From Polychytrium aggregatum (lineage: Eukaryota; Chytridiomycota; Chytridiomycetes; Polychytriales): 64,000 nucleotides of DNA. Where the stretch lies: NCBI RefSeq assembly GCF_025602895.1, contig NW_026516212.1, positions 372,001 through 436,000 of the forward strand, read 5' to 3'. The position numbers and the translations under genes are program-made. Shown here in pieces: positions 11,737 to 20,563 of this stretch. Within the stretch, counting starts at the first letter, position 1. Each line of letters starts with the position of its first letter. A model generated the notes under the pieces. The model saw only the letters and a list, made by a program, of their open reading frames with translations, had not been told where the DNA came from and ran no database searches.

Positions 11737-12398
11737 AACAAGCAACCAAATCGCTGCGACCTCGTGCAGCCGCGAGACCCGATCCTGGTGGACGTTGGGT
11801 CCTGTCTTGCCCTGTCGTGGACACAACAGCAATCGATGCAGGCCCCCCGACTTCCTCCCCACCCCACCCTAGCTATTCCCTTTGACATCTCGTCGCGCAC
11901 CCATCCATTCCAGATCTTTGATGCACAATCTCAGCCTCGTTTCCACCAGGGCGCTCGACTGACTCAGGACGCGCACACTCCTGTTGCAACCTTGCTCGAC
12001 TCTGGATGCGAAATGTGCACTCGGTTGGAGACCAACTGTCTCCATAATACATGTACAGCTACAGGCAGAGAAAGGCTGCACAGCCCTGTTGTCACTACAA
12101 TCACGAGCCTGAAGCCCGAGAGGATGTGCAGATCGCACGATCTCAGTCGTGCGATCGGGGCGAACGAGTCGCTTTGGGATGCGTTGCTCTTGGTCCCTCT
12201 GAACAGTGGATGCATGCTCGATTGGCCACGAATGCGGAGCAGCATCAGCCGATGCCGCTCTTGGACAGATAGCGCGAACACCAATGTATTCACCATCCAG
12301 AAATATGCAGTTGGCTGTCGTTACAGGGTGCTCGGTGTCATTTCGGAAACACCGGCATCGGGTCGGAGCACGGGCTGGCCATCAGTGGACCTTGGCCC
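11737..12398. other. Intergenic region between two convergent Tim44-like genes
   Basis: Contains the 3' ends of both neighbouring genes and no supportable gene. No repeat stands out. Confidence 0.5.
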
Positions 12399-13808
12399 TC
12401 AGAGCCTCTCCTCCTCGGCAACGATCTTGGAAACAAAGTAGTTGTCGAGGTCGGCGATTTTCCACTGCCCATCCCACTTTTCGGCCTGACCAAAGTATCC
12501 TGACTCGAAGCGGACCCAGAACGGCCGTCGCGACTTTGCCTGGTAGGCCAGCTCGCCGGTGGACTTGATCCGGAAGACGCACTCGAGGTCGACAGTGGTG
12601 ACGAGATCCACACCCAGGGTCGAGCCCTTCTTCATCTGCTCGAGCTTCAGCTCCAGCTCGGGCAGGCGGCCGCCGTCGTACTCGTTTGCGTTGAGCACAA
12701 ACTCGAGCGTTACCTCGCGATAGATGATATGGCTGGGGTCGCTGTCGATCTTGCGACTGTAAGTCATCGAGTCAAAGCGCTTGACGAGCGGGCCGTGCTG
12801 GAGTGTCGAGCTGGCTGTCTCGCGCGATCCAAAGACGATCCACGAGTCTCGAATGTCGCCTTCGCCCAGCGGCTGGATCGAGATCTCGGCGACCAAGTCC
12901 ATCTGATCGAATCCGTGGTGGCAAGCTTGCAGCTTGCGGTACAGGGCCGGGGCAAACAGCGAGCTGGCCTGGTGTCCCTGGCCACTCCAATCCGATAGCG
13001 CCTGGCCGATCTGGGGAAGACATCCAACTGCGCCCTTGAGGAACTTTTCGGGGAAATACTGATCCTCCAGCTGCTCCGAATCGGAAAAGTGACGGTTGCC
13101 GACCCGCAGGGTGGTCGCTTTGGACATGAATCTGTTGGAGGCAGGACAGTCCAGAGAGAACGTACGACCGGCGTCAGCGCGGCAGCATTGCAATCCACGC
13201 AGATGAACCTGCCAGCATCGAGTAGCGACGATTATGGCGAAAAGAAGGGGAAAGAGGCGGGTCGACTCCAGATGCAAAGACGAATTGGATCAGGGAAGGA
13301 GGCGGCATTCTGCTTCGAGCAGCGATGCCAAAGCCCAGACTGACCGTCTAAAACCATAGGCAGATGCTGTGCAGCCACAGCTGAGCAAAAATCATATCGA
13401 GGAAGTTGTCCGCGATGCAAATCGTCGCCGCACCTCTATCCGCCTGCCCGCATCCGCCTGCCTGCTCACGCTCGCTTGCTCGCACCTCTTCAACGGATTC
13501 AATCCGTTTCGTTCAATGAAGGACAGGAGCGGATTGCTCTCTGCCAAAGCCTTGGGCTTTCGTGGGGGCTCGAAGGACGACTTGCGCGGCACAAAGTCGT
13601 CAATTCCATCGCCATCGTTCGCTGCTCCCGGCAGAATGATCGGGTATGCATTCAGGAGGTCGCGGGGGTCGGAAGAGTAGCATCGCAGCCGACCGGCCAG
13701 GGCAGAAGGGAGTCGCTGCGCGCATGCCCGGGTCGACAGCACCGGCACGGCCGAGCCATTGCTGGAGGCAGTCGCTACGAGCCAGCGGCGACACAGGGTT
13801 GCTGTCAT
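12399..13808 (-). CDS. Mitochondrial Tim44-like domain protein, copy 2 (two exons)
   Basis: Exon 1 is 13808-13486 and exon 2 is 13131-12399. The intron uses a GTGCGA donor and CCAACAG acceptor and joins NPLKR to FMSKATTLRVG in frame, giving 351 aa. The start (MTATLCRRWLVATASS) and the later RCYSSDPRDLL look like a cleavable mitochondrial presequence. The C-terminal domain (VDLECVFRIKSTGEL...KWDGQWKIADLDNYFV) aligns by eye with the same region of the facing gene at 10576-11736: DLE-(F/C), then a basic R-R, then the closing W-x-(V/I)-(S/A)-D-(I/L)-D. I infer a Tim44-like family member and a diverged paralogue of its neighbour. A role at the inner membrane or mitoribosome is possible but unproven. 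Confidence 0.55.
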
Positions 13809-14187
13809 AGAGGGCGCTTGTTCCTGCGATCGGGCAGATGTTCGCTGGGGACAATCTCGCTGGGTTTCGCGATCGGTGCTGGTGACCACCGAAGCCCCAG
13901 GCATGGGCAAGAGGCTGCGGACGGACGCCCAGTCATGTGAAAGTCACCGATTCCGCGCCACAGGCGGTCCACCAACCAGCACAACCGAGGCTGCACATCG
14001 GCCATGAGGGCCGAGCGACTCCTGCTCTTTCCTCTCGCACACGAGGAGGCTCTGTGGCATGCACAGCACCAACACAGCACCGGCACAGCAAGTCTCGGTG
14101 CAGCTGATCTCATTGATTGTGAAGACGCCGGGTTTTTGCGTCTTGATCGAGCTCACGCTGTCGACGGATGGCCCGCGGTGCTCGTCG

Positions 14188-14790
14188 TTAATCACAGAAC
14201 GGACCAGGGACGGTCTTGCGGCGCCTGGGCGCGATTTGAAGCAGCCGACCCGCTTTTTGATGAAGCTTGACTTTGCTCGGGTCTGGGCTTAAGATCCACG
14301 TGGCCTTTCCGAGCACATTTCGCCACCGAGCGAGGACTCGGGCAAACTTCGAGATTTCGAAGGACGTGGTCTCTGCGCCAGCGTCACTACCCTTGCGACT
14401 GAAGCATCCGACGCCAGCGGCACCAGCGACCTGGCGCCCGTCTGTCGCTCCGAGTCTGTGAATCTCGTCGGAGGAAGCTACGCTTTGGCGAGTGTTGTCG
14501 GATCTGGACTTGTGCGCATCATGCAGGCAATCGTCGTTCGGGACGTTGCTGCCACAATCCGGATTGCCGTGGTTGTGTGAGGCACATCCCATGTCGTCCA
14601 GGAGATATTCGCCACCAACCGGGGCGCGATGAGTCTTGTAGCCGTCGGTGAGATGCATGCTTGGGAGCGGACTCGACGGTGTCGTGACATTCATGGCTCT
14701 CATCTGTGTACAAAATCCACCGATGGAATTCCAGGGGGAGAAGACGGACAAGGCGCGGATGCCATCAGCACGCATTTGTGGATGACGCAC
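14188..14790 (-). CDS. Possible coding region, function unknown
   Basis: Open for about 200 codons and ending in a plausible basic C-terminus (SFEISKFARVLARWRNVLG...). The first codon of the frame is not ATG, so a start at an internal ATG or an upstream exon is needed. No family was recognised. It lies just downstream of the tandem unknown pair and could be a third gene, or the 3' part of the one at 14903. Low confidence. Confidence 0.25.
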   Translation of the reverse strand: MRHPQMRADGIRALSVFSPWNSIGGFCTQMRAMNVTTPSSPLPSMHLTDGYKTHRAPVGGEYLLDDMGCASHNHGNPDCGSNVPNDDCLHDAHKSRSDNTRQSVASSDEIHRLGATDGRQVAGAAGVGCFSRKGSDAGAETTSFEISKFARVLARWRNVLGKATWILSPDPSKVKLHQKAGRLLQIAPRRRKTVPGPFCD

Positions 14791-14902
14791 AATGCAGACG
14801 GTCCTTTCTCAGAGCTCGCTCAACCTCAAAGATACAGTCGCTCGTCCATGCACACGGAGCCACTCGGCAATATGCCGAATCACCGATGCCATCAATATGC
14901 AA

Positions 14903-15628
14903 TTATGTGACGAACTTGACCTGGGGACAAGAGTGCGTGCTGGGCAGGACTGGCCTGGGTGATATGCGGTCTGTGTGTCGAGGAGTGCCATCAGATGAGT
15001 GGCCAGGGTCCCCCTCCGCCAGCGCTGCCGAGCGGGTATCGTCTTCGCGGTAGAGCGTTTTGCTGCTCGAGCTCGCCAGACTGAGACTGAGGACTGCATC
15101 GAGCTCGTGCTCGTTGTCTGTGGGCGGCTTTGTGGTGCTGCAGGTGCGTCGGTGGTCAGCCCAAGTCGCTTTGCGGCTGCAGCCCGTCCGAGCAGCGCGA
15201 TCGTTCTCGAGGCAATGATCCATTGTCCTGCAGTCGTTGTGCTCGGTTGTGGATCGCGGCTGAGCCAGTTGGGTTTGCTCCCCAAAGCGTGTGTTCCAAA
15301 GCATCAGCTCGACGAAGCGGTCCTCATCCTCCTCTGTCGGGAGGTCGCTGTAGATCGAGCTTGTCGAGTTGATGCGGGTAAGAGCCGCGTGGACGTCTGA
15401 GAATGCAGGGTTCCAGAATCGGAGAGCCACGGGGTTGGTTTGGCTGGCGGGACTGTCCTCAAGCTCGGATGTGCAAATGGTGGCCAAATAGCACAGAAGA
15501 CGCATGGATTGCGGAAATCGTTTCGGCTTACATGCGCCTGTCTTTCTCTTTCGATGCTTCAAGGACTCGGCCCTGTATCTCTCGATGTGCTCCAGCGGAG
15601 CAGCCAGATGCAGGCCCTCGCTGGGCAT
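14903..15628 (-). CDS. Unknown small protein B of a tandem pair (ALTRI-motif family)
   Basis: Exon 1 15628-15532 codes for MPSEGLHLAAPLEHIERYRA... and ends in KTGA plus one base. A 135-nt GTAAGC..CAG intron follows. Exon 2 15396-14903 continues YVHAALTRINSTSSIYSDLP and an acidic stretch TEEDEDR. The predicted protein is 196 aa, hydrophilic, rich in Ser/Thr/His, with no membrane segment or known domain. The exon junction, intron phase (1) and flanking residues match gene A (16059-16712), so the two are tandem duplicates. The RINSTSSIYSD segment has the look of a phosphorylation or docking motif (inference). Confidence 0.55.
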   Translation of the reverse strand: MPSEGLHLAAPLEHIERYRAESLKHRKRKTGACKPKRFPQSMRLLCYLATICTSELEDSPASQTNPVALRFWNPAFSDVHAALTRINSTSSIYSDLPTEEDEDRFVELMLWNTRFGEQTQLAQPRSTTEHNDCRTMDHCLENDRAARTGCSRKATWADHRRTCSTTKPPTDNEHELDAVLSLSLASSSSKTLYREDDTRSAALAEGDPGHSSDGTPRHTDRISPRPVLPSTHSCPQVKFVT

Positions 15629-16058
15629 TGCGGCTGGTGGCTCGGGCTTGGGGGCAACTGTGAGGCCAATAAATAGTGAGCTTCTCATAAAACGGCGGGG
15701 GGGGGAAGGTAAGAATTTGGGCTACTTGGATGGAAGTGGCGAGCGAGAGTGGATTCCGCTGGAGAGGCATGCAGCTCAAGCCTGGGTGGGAAGGACGGAT
15801 GGATTGACCCGCTCTGATTCCGGCACGGCCAGGGCCGCTGGAGACCATGAGACCTTTGGCGGGATGACAGAGCCACAGCCCCAGACGACAGGATCTGCTT
15901 TTGGCCGGGGCCAGTGTGGTATGACCGAGCATCTTGCAGCGCTCACAGCACGGAGCTCTGGAATCATGGCTCTGGGTCGCTCCCGTACGACACTCCCTCC
16001 CTGTTGTGCAAATCACAGTGATGTGGCTACAATCTTTGTTGGAACGACGGCGGACAGG

Positions 16059-16712
16059 CTACTGGAAGGATCGACGGTTTCGTTCAGAAGCCAGCGAGGA
16101 CGAGCGGGGCGGCTCGGTCGAGTCGAGGCCGGACTGCAGCAAGGTTGTGCGGAGGTAGTGGACGTAGTCCATCGACCTTGCCCTTTCGTTGCGAAGGCTC
16201 ACATCGTCGGAGCGCCCCGAGGTCGACAGACCCGACGCAGCCACCAGGGGAGCGCTCGGGCTTGAGTTCCCGGTCCGGCTTGGGGCTACAGGGTGCAGCT
16301 GGGGATCTTGGCTCGAGCGATCCTTGTGAAGGTGCTGTTCGGCATCGTACTGGTCATCGACGCTCTGGCAGTCGATTCGCTGAGCGTCCTGAGGTAGAGT
16401 GGATGTTCTTGGGGTGCTGGTCAGCGGCGAGTCGCCCGAGATGTCGCTGAAGACGGAGCTCGTTGAGTCGATACGGGTCAGAGCGGGGTGATGGTCTGTC
16501 GATATGCAGAGGCGATTGTGAGTATATCTGGCAGTGTCGATGGGTAAAGGCGAGGGAGCATCGACCGGCCATGCTCTGTGGTCGGGGAGTGGGAGTTCCT
16601 GGCAAGCAATCTGCGCAACAGGATGCGGACACTCACAGGCGCCGGACTTTCCCCGCGGCCGGGGCGGGTCCGTCGAGACAGGTGGCAGGTATGAGCTCAC
16701 GGTCGAGTGCAT
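16059..16712 (-). CDS. Unknown small protein A of a tandem pair (ALTRI-motif family)
   Basis: Exon 1 16712-16637 codes for MHSTVSSYLPPVSTDPPRP... and ends in KSGA plus one base. A 141-nt GTGAGT..CAG intron follows. Exon 2 16495-16059 begins YHHPALTRIDSTSSVFSDIS and continues through a Ser/Thr/Gln/Asp-rich region to MDYVHYLRTTLLQSG near the end. The protein is 170 aa with no recognised domain. It shares with gene B the core (K-S/T-G-A-Y-x-H-x-A-L-T-R-I-N/D-S-T-S-S-I/V-Y/F-S-D) and the intron position and phase. The rest has diverged. The start codon is the first ATG in a frame that fits the splice phase. Confidence 0.55.
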   Translation of the reverse strand: MHSTVSSYLPPVSTDPPRPRGKSGACECPHPVAQIACQELPLPDHRAWPVDAPSPLPIDTARYTHNRLCISTDHHPALTRIDSTSSVFSDISGDSPLTSTPRTSTLPQDAQRIDCQSVDDQYDAEQHLHKDRSSQDPQLHPVAPSRTGNSSPSAPLVAASGLSTSGRSDDVSLRNERARSMDYVHYLRTTLLQSGLDSTEPPRSSSLASERNRRSFQ

Positions 16713-16878
16713 TGGCAGTAGGTAGAGCTGGTGCTGGCGATGGATGTGGTGGATGCGATGTGGACCAGACACTATGAAAAAATTTCATGTTAATAAAATG
16801 AACGAGAACGAAAAAACGCGCTCTCGGAGCCACCTCGGTCGGCGAGAAGAGCAGTCTCTGGCGAGAAGCCTCTCGCCG

Positions 16879-16880
<2 letters not shown>

Positions 16881-16930
<50 letters not shown>
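16881..16930. repeat. (AC)n dinucleotide microsatellite
   Basis: About 25 uninterrupted AC units between gene A and the 3' end of the Fanzor-like gene. Confidence 0.98.
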
Positions 16931-16932
<2 letters not shown>

Positions 16933-17086
16933 TGCACACACTTTGCACAAGGGAGTCAAACACCTCCCATCACCATCCCAAGAGGGATGGCAACCCCGAA
17001 GTGGACTGCCCAGAATATGGGCGACCCGGCATCCACTGTCGAAATGAACAAGATACTTACAGTCAATCCAGAAAGAAACGGGACAG

Positions 17087-17998
17087 TCACTTTCTGGCTT
17101 CTGAAACCCGCTGACTGACTTGTAGGCCCAGCGGGCAGGCCATGGCATTGCACTCCTGTCTTCGTTGGCAATCTATTTGTTTTGTTGGTTTGGGAAGCAC
17201 AGTCTTGAATACACCCGGTCGATCTCCTGTGGCGATGATCGACTGGCATACCGAGATCATGTTCCTGGCTGCATTGATGTCTCGATCCCACAGCGTATGG
17301 CAGCTTGCACAGCTCCGGACAAAATGTGGCTTCTCGATATCAAGATACTCGGGTGACTCGAGTCGTTTGGCTTCCCGACAATGTGAGCACACCTGGGATG
17401 TGTTGAACTCGTTCACCGAGCACACACGGATCTTGGAGACGGATCGGTCTGGTGGTCGTCTCTGGTGGTGTATGAACTGCTCAAAGTACTTGGCGAACCT
17501 GAGTCTCCTGGGACTGGATGCGTATCCCCTCCCTTGTTTCCACGAGGCATTTCCAAAGGCAATCACCACTTCGGTCTCCCTTGGTGCCTGGTCGATGACT
17601 CGCTTGCAGATCTCGTGGACGGTGCGCTTGCTGTGGAGATCGAGTCGCTTGAATCGCCGTCGCCGGGTCAGGCTGAAGTACAGCTGTTTGTCCAGCATGT
17701 CTCCATTGAACACATGGCGAATGTATCGCAAGAAGGAAGCCAACCCGGTGATCGTGGGACTTGGTGTGGTGCTCATCCATTGCTGCAGACCAAGGATCTT
17801 GTGGGTGCTCTGGATCCACTTGGTCGCCTGGGGGGTGTCTTTCGCTTGCGGGGAGCCATCTGGCGAGAAAATAGCGACGATGGCTGGTTCTGCCCTTGGG
17901 GAAGAGAGAATCTCCTCAAAACCAGCGCATTTTGGGCTGGCAGAGATGCTGCGCAGTGGCGTCCTTGATTCAGATCCAGAAACGCATCGCTCGCTCAA
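17087..17998 (-). CDS. Fanzor/TnpB-like RNA-guided nuclease, C-terminal half (probably a degraded or partial copy)
   Basis: A 303-codon open frame without ATG at its 5' end, preceded in the same frame by a TGA at 17999. In order it shows: a Lys/Arg-rich helix region (LYFSLTRRRRFKRLDLHSKR); the Fanzor strand VVIAFGNASWKQGRGY; VNEFNTSQVCSHC, where the Glu sits in the position used by the relocated RuvC-II glutamate of Fanzors and CSHC starts the zinc ribbon; then CASCHTLWDRDINAARNM, which is the second CxxC and the RuvC-III Asp. The RuvC-I Asp is not found in its usual DPG setting. The only candidate is SPDGS near residue 47. Fanzors are eukaryotic relatives of TnpB carried by transposons and guided by an RNA encoded at the element end. 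No recognition-lobe N-terminus is visible, so this looks like a truncated copy, or one with its 5' exons unresolved. Confidence 0.75.
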   Translation of the reverse strand: MSERCVSGSESRTPLRSISASPKCAGFEEILSSPRAEPAIVAIFSPDGSPQAKDTPQATKWIQSTHKILGLQQWMSTTPSPTITGLASFLRYIRHVFNGDMLDKQLYFSLTRRRRFKRLDLHSKRTVHEICKRVIDQAPRETEVVIAFGNASWKQGRGYASSPRRLRFAKYFEQFIHHQRRPPDRSVSKIRVCSVNEFNTSQVCSHCREAKRLESPEYLDIEKPHFVRSCASCHTLWDRDINAARNMISVCQSIIATGDRPGVFKTVLPKPTKQIDCQRRQECNAMACPLGLQVSQRVSEARK

Positions 17999-18535
17999 TC
18001 AGTCGTGGGAAGACATCTTGTCAAGGTGAGTCTTGCCTGATAGCCAAACGATCATGTCATCTCGCTGACACACAGCCACGCTTGACTCGGTTTCCAACCA
18101 GAGAGATTCAGACGGTGGTGGTTCTTGTCCGCAATCGGAGTGGAGCTTCCAACAATGATACAATTGGTCATTCCTCCACACCAATCGCCCACCTTCACGC
18201 CGACACAATCGGCTCAAGGTGATACCAAATGCCGTCAACCGACCATGGCCAGATTCCAACTTTTGCTGCGCCACATACAGCGTGTATTCATATTCGAGAT
18301 GAGCAACCGCGAGGGGCCGGAAAAAATTGATAGTGAGTAAGCAGGCGCCCAACGCCAAGAAGCCGGATGTGGCTGTGACGGGGCTGGCACGCATGGATAC
18401 ACAAACCGCGCCACAGGCGCAGCAAGCCAGCCCCATGGAAATAGCGGTCATGGATCGCTCGCAACAAGTCATGTGAAGGTGTCCCAGTCTGCTGTATTCA
18501 AAGGCGAGCGAGGCCATCAAGCATAACCAATCCGA
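17999..18535 (-). other. Open frame upstream of and in frame with the Fanzor-like gene
   Basis: About 180 codons ending in a single TGA directly before the Fanzor-like frame. It contains a hydrophobic Cys/Ala stretch (ISMGLACCACGAVCVSMRAS) and a more ordinary segment (NFFRPLAVAHLEYEYTLYVA). Neither half resembles a Fanzor N-terminus. It may be a separate degraded gene, or the 5' part of the locus with a premature stop. Start codon not settled. Confidence 0.25.
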
Positions 18536-18576
18536 GGCCATCAAGTGCAATCGATTCAAGGACGAGCGAGGTCATC
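18497..18576. repeat. 23-bp imperfect direct repeat at the Sel1 stop codon
   Basis: Positions 18497-18519 and 18554-18576 match at 20 of 23 bases. The second copy overlaps the last codons and stop of the Sel1 gene. Possible remnant of a local duplication or an insertion junction. Confidence 0.6.
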
Positions 18577-19968
18577 AAACGTAGCAACGCAGCTCGTTTC
18601 GCGTCTCAGGCGATCGAGGGCTTCCTGCGCCTGTGGGTGTCCACCGGCCCAGGCTTTAGCAAACCAATCGATGGCCTTTGCCCAGTCCCGCGGGGCACCA
18701 TGGCCGTGATAAAACATGGACCCGAGCATGTACTGAGCCTCCACGTGTCCCAGCTCGGCGGCTTGGGCAAGCCAGTTGACGGCAAGGATTAGATCGGTTG
18801 CTGTCCTGCGGCCATTGAGGTGGTGCTTTCCAAGACGGTACTGGGCATCGGGGTGACCGTGCTCTGCCGCCTTGGTCAGCCAGTGTGCGGCCGCTGATCG
18901 ATCTTTGTGAACCCCGATGCCGTCATTGTAGCAGAGACTGAGAGTGTACTGAGCAGCTGCATGGCCCTGTTGGGCGGCTTTGGCGAGCCACTCGGCTGCC
19001 TTGGTATCTTCCCGGGGCACTCCATGTCCGTTGGCGTAACAAATGCCAACTTCAAACTGACTCTCGGCAACCTGCTGCGTGCCCGGCCTGTAATGCCTCC
19101 AGAAGTTTGCTGCGTTGATGCCCCACGGAAACCGATCATCGTCCATGGTGTAGAGCAGCACAAGGGCCTCTTGAGCCTCCTTGCAGCCATCGAAGGCTGC
19201 CTTTCTGTAGAGCCCCTCGGCTCGGAACGTGTCTTGTGCGGTGCTGACCCCGAGCTCGCAGCATTGAGCGAGATAGAAAAGCGCCCCTGGATGTCCCGCG
19301 ACCGCTGAATCTTTCAGACAGCAAAAAATTTCGCCGGATCTTGTGCTTAAGACGGGACTGCGATGGTCCACTGAGAGGTCTTGAAGAAGAGACGCGTTGG
19401 ACATGCTCGGGTCGATGATGTGCTGCTCTTTGAGTGTTGCGGAGGCATAGGAAGAGTTGGTTGTATACTCGATTTCCAGATCCCAATCGACCTCGGTCAT
19501 TTCGGCACATTTCTCAAGTCCCCCAGCTTCGGCCATGAGGACCCGGGCGAGAAAGTACTGGGCAACAGCGTCGCCTCGGTCTGCCTGCGCCACAAGCCAG
19601 GAGCAGTCATCGGCATCCTGTTTCTCGTAGTGTCTTGCCAACATGACCATTTCGCTGAAAGAAACCAGTTCTGGCAGACAATCATTCCGGGAGCACAGCT
19701 TGGCGACTTGACACCAGCCTCGGAAACGATTCAGCCGGGACATCAAGATGGGCCGGGCACGCTTGCAGACCAGGAACAGGACCTCGAGCTCATCAAGTGT
19801 CAACGAGAGGGAGAAGCAGTCGTTGGAGAAGATTATAGTAAGGATGTCCGGATCGTGACGGCCGAGCACGATCGCGAAAAGCTCAACAGCCGAGGAAGTA
19901 GACCCGGTCCTGGCCAGTTTGTGCGTATTCGCGTCGGCTTCGTCGTCATTAATCAGCCGCTTGCACAT
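18556..19968 (-). CDS. Sel1-repeat (TPR-like) protein
   Basis: Single-exon gene of 470 aa starting at an ATG (MCKRLINDDEADANTHK). The N-terminal 110 residues (PDILTIIFSNDCFSLSLTLDELEV) have no recognised domain, though they include a helix pattern reminiscent of BTB-type tails. From about residue 125 and especially 225-460 there are repeated Sel1 units of about 36 residues with the A-x-x-(W/Y)-(L/Y)-x-(K/Q)-A-A-x-x-G-H-x-x-A-Q-Y-x-L-G signature, for example AAEWLAKAAQQGHAAAQYTL and AVNWLAQAAELGHVEAQYML. Sel1 solenoids are protein-binding scaffolds in ER quality control, chitin synthase activation (Chs4/Skt5) and signalling. No prenylation CaaX motif is seen at the end (DDLARP), so a Chs4 identity is not supported. 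Likely cytosolic. Confidence 0.9.
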   Translation of the reverse strand: MCKRLINDDEADANTHKLARTGSTSSAVELFAIVLGRHDPDILTIIFSNDCFSLSLTLDELEVLFLVCKRARPILMSRLNRFRGWCQVAKLCSRNDCLPELVSFSEMVMLARHYEKQDADDCSWLVAQADRGDAVAQYFLARVLMAEAGGLEKCAEMTEVDWDLEIEYTTNSSYASATLKEQHIIDPSMSNASLLQDLSVDHRSPVLSTRSGEIFCCLKDSAVAGHPGALFYLAQCCELGVSTAQDTFRAEGLYRKAAFDGCKEAQEALVLLYTMDDDRFPWGINAANFWRHYRPGTQQVAESQFEVGICYANGHGVPREDTKAAEWLAKAAQQGHAAAQYTLSLCYNDGIGVHKDRSAAAHWLTKAAEHGHPDAQYRLGKHHLNGRRTATDLILAVNWLAQAAELGHVEAQYMLGSMFYHGHGAPRDWAKAIDWFAKAWAGGHPQAQEALDRLRRETSCVATFDDLARP

Positions 19969-20563
19969 GATGTAGACGTATCAAGTTGATGCGATGAGAT
20001 GGGATGGGATCAGCCGTGTGGGAGAGCTTGGACGGCGGGCCAGGCGGTCATAAGAGGCCATCGCAGTTGCGGAGATCGACTTTGCACACCGTCGAAACCA
20101 AAGCAACCCAAAGCATCGCCAAACGGCAGATACCCACCTCCGCTCCCACGAAATGATGCTCGGGCCGGCGCAGTCTCCGCCAGCCGGGGGCATCCAGACC
20201 TCCGCTTCCTCCGACAGAAGACCAGACCTTTGTCGAGCCATCTGGCATACGATTCGATGTGTTCAAGGCAGAGGCAGGTGCTGCGGCAGCTCCTCGAGCT
20301 GGCCAGTGCCGAGCACGACCGGAGCGAGACGTTCCCTCGGCTCACACATCAGCGAGGACGTGACCTTGGCGAGCCAGCGAGCTTTGTTATCGAGTTGATC
20401 GTCATAAGGAATCGAGTATATTCAGCGTCACTTGATCAGGCCGAGCTCCAGTGCATCGATACGAGGCGAAGCGATGCAAGACCGGGGGGGGGAGTGCTTC
20501 AGATTAGTGAATAACATATGCTGGGCAGACGGAGACCTGCATTGATGATCCAAGACAGGTCTA
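19969..20563. other. Intergenic region upstream of the Sel1 gene
   Basis: No supportable gene. It should hold the Sel1 promoter and the 3' end of the DUF1348 gene. A run of nine G lies near 20491. Confidence 0.5.

Noticed and set aside
18556-19968. Sel1 protein as a Chs4/Skt5 chitin synthase activator
   Set aside because: No C-terminal CaaX motif, and Sel1 repeats alone do not define that function.
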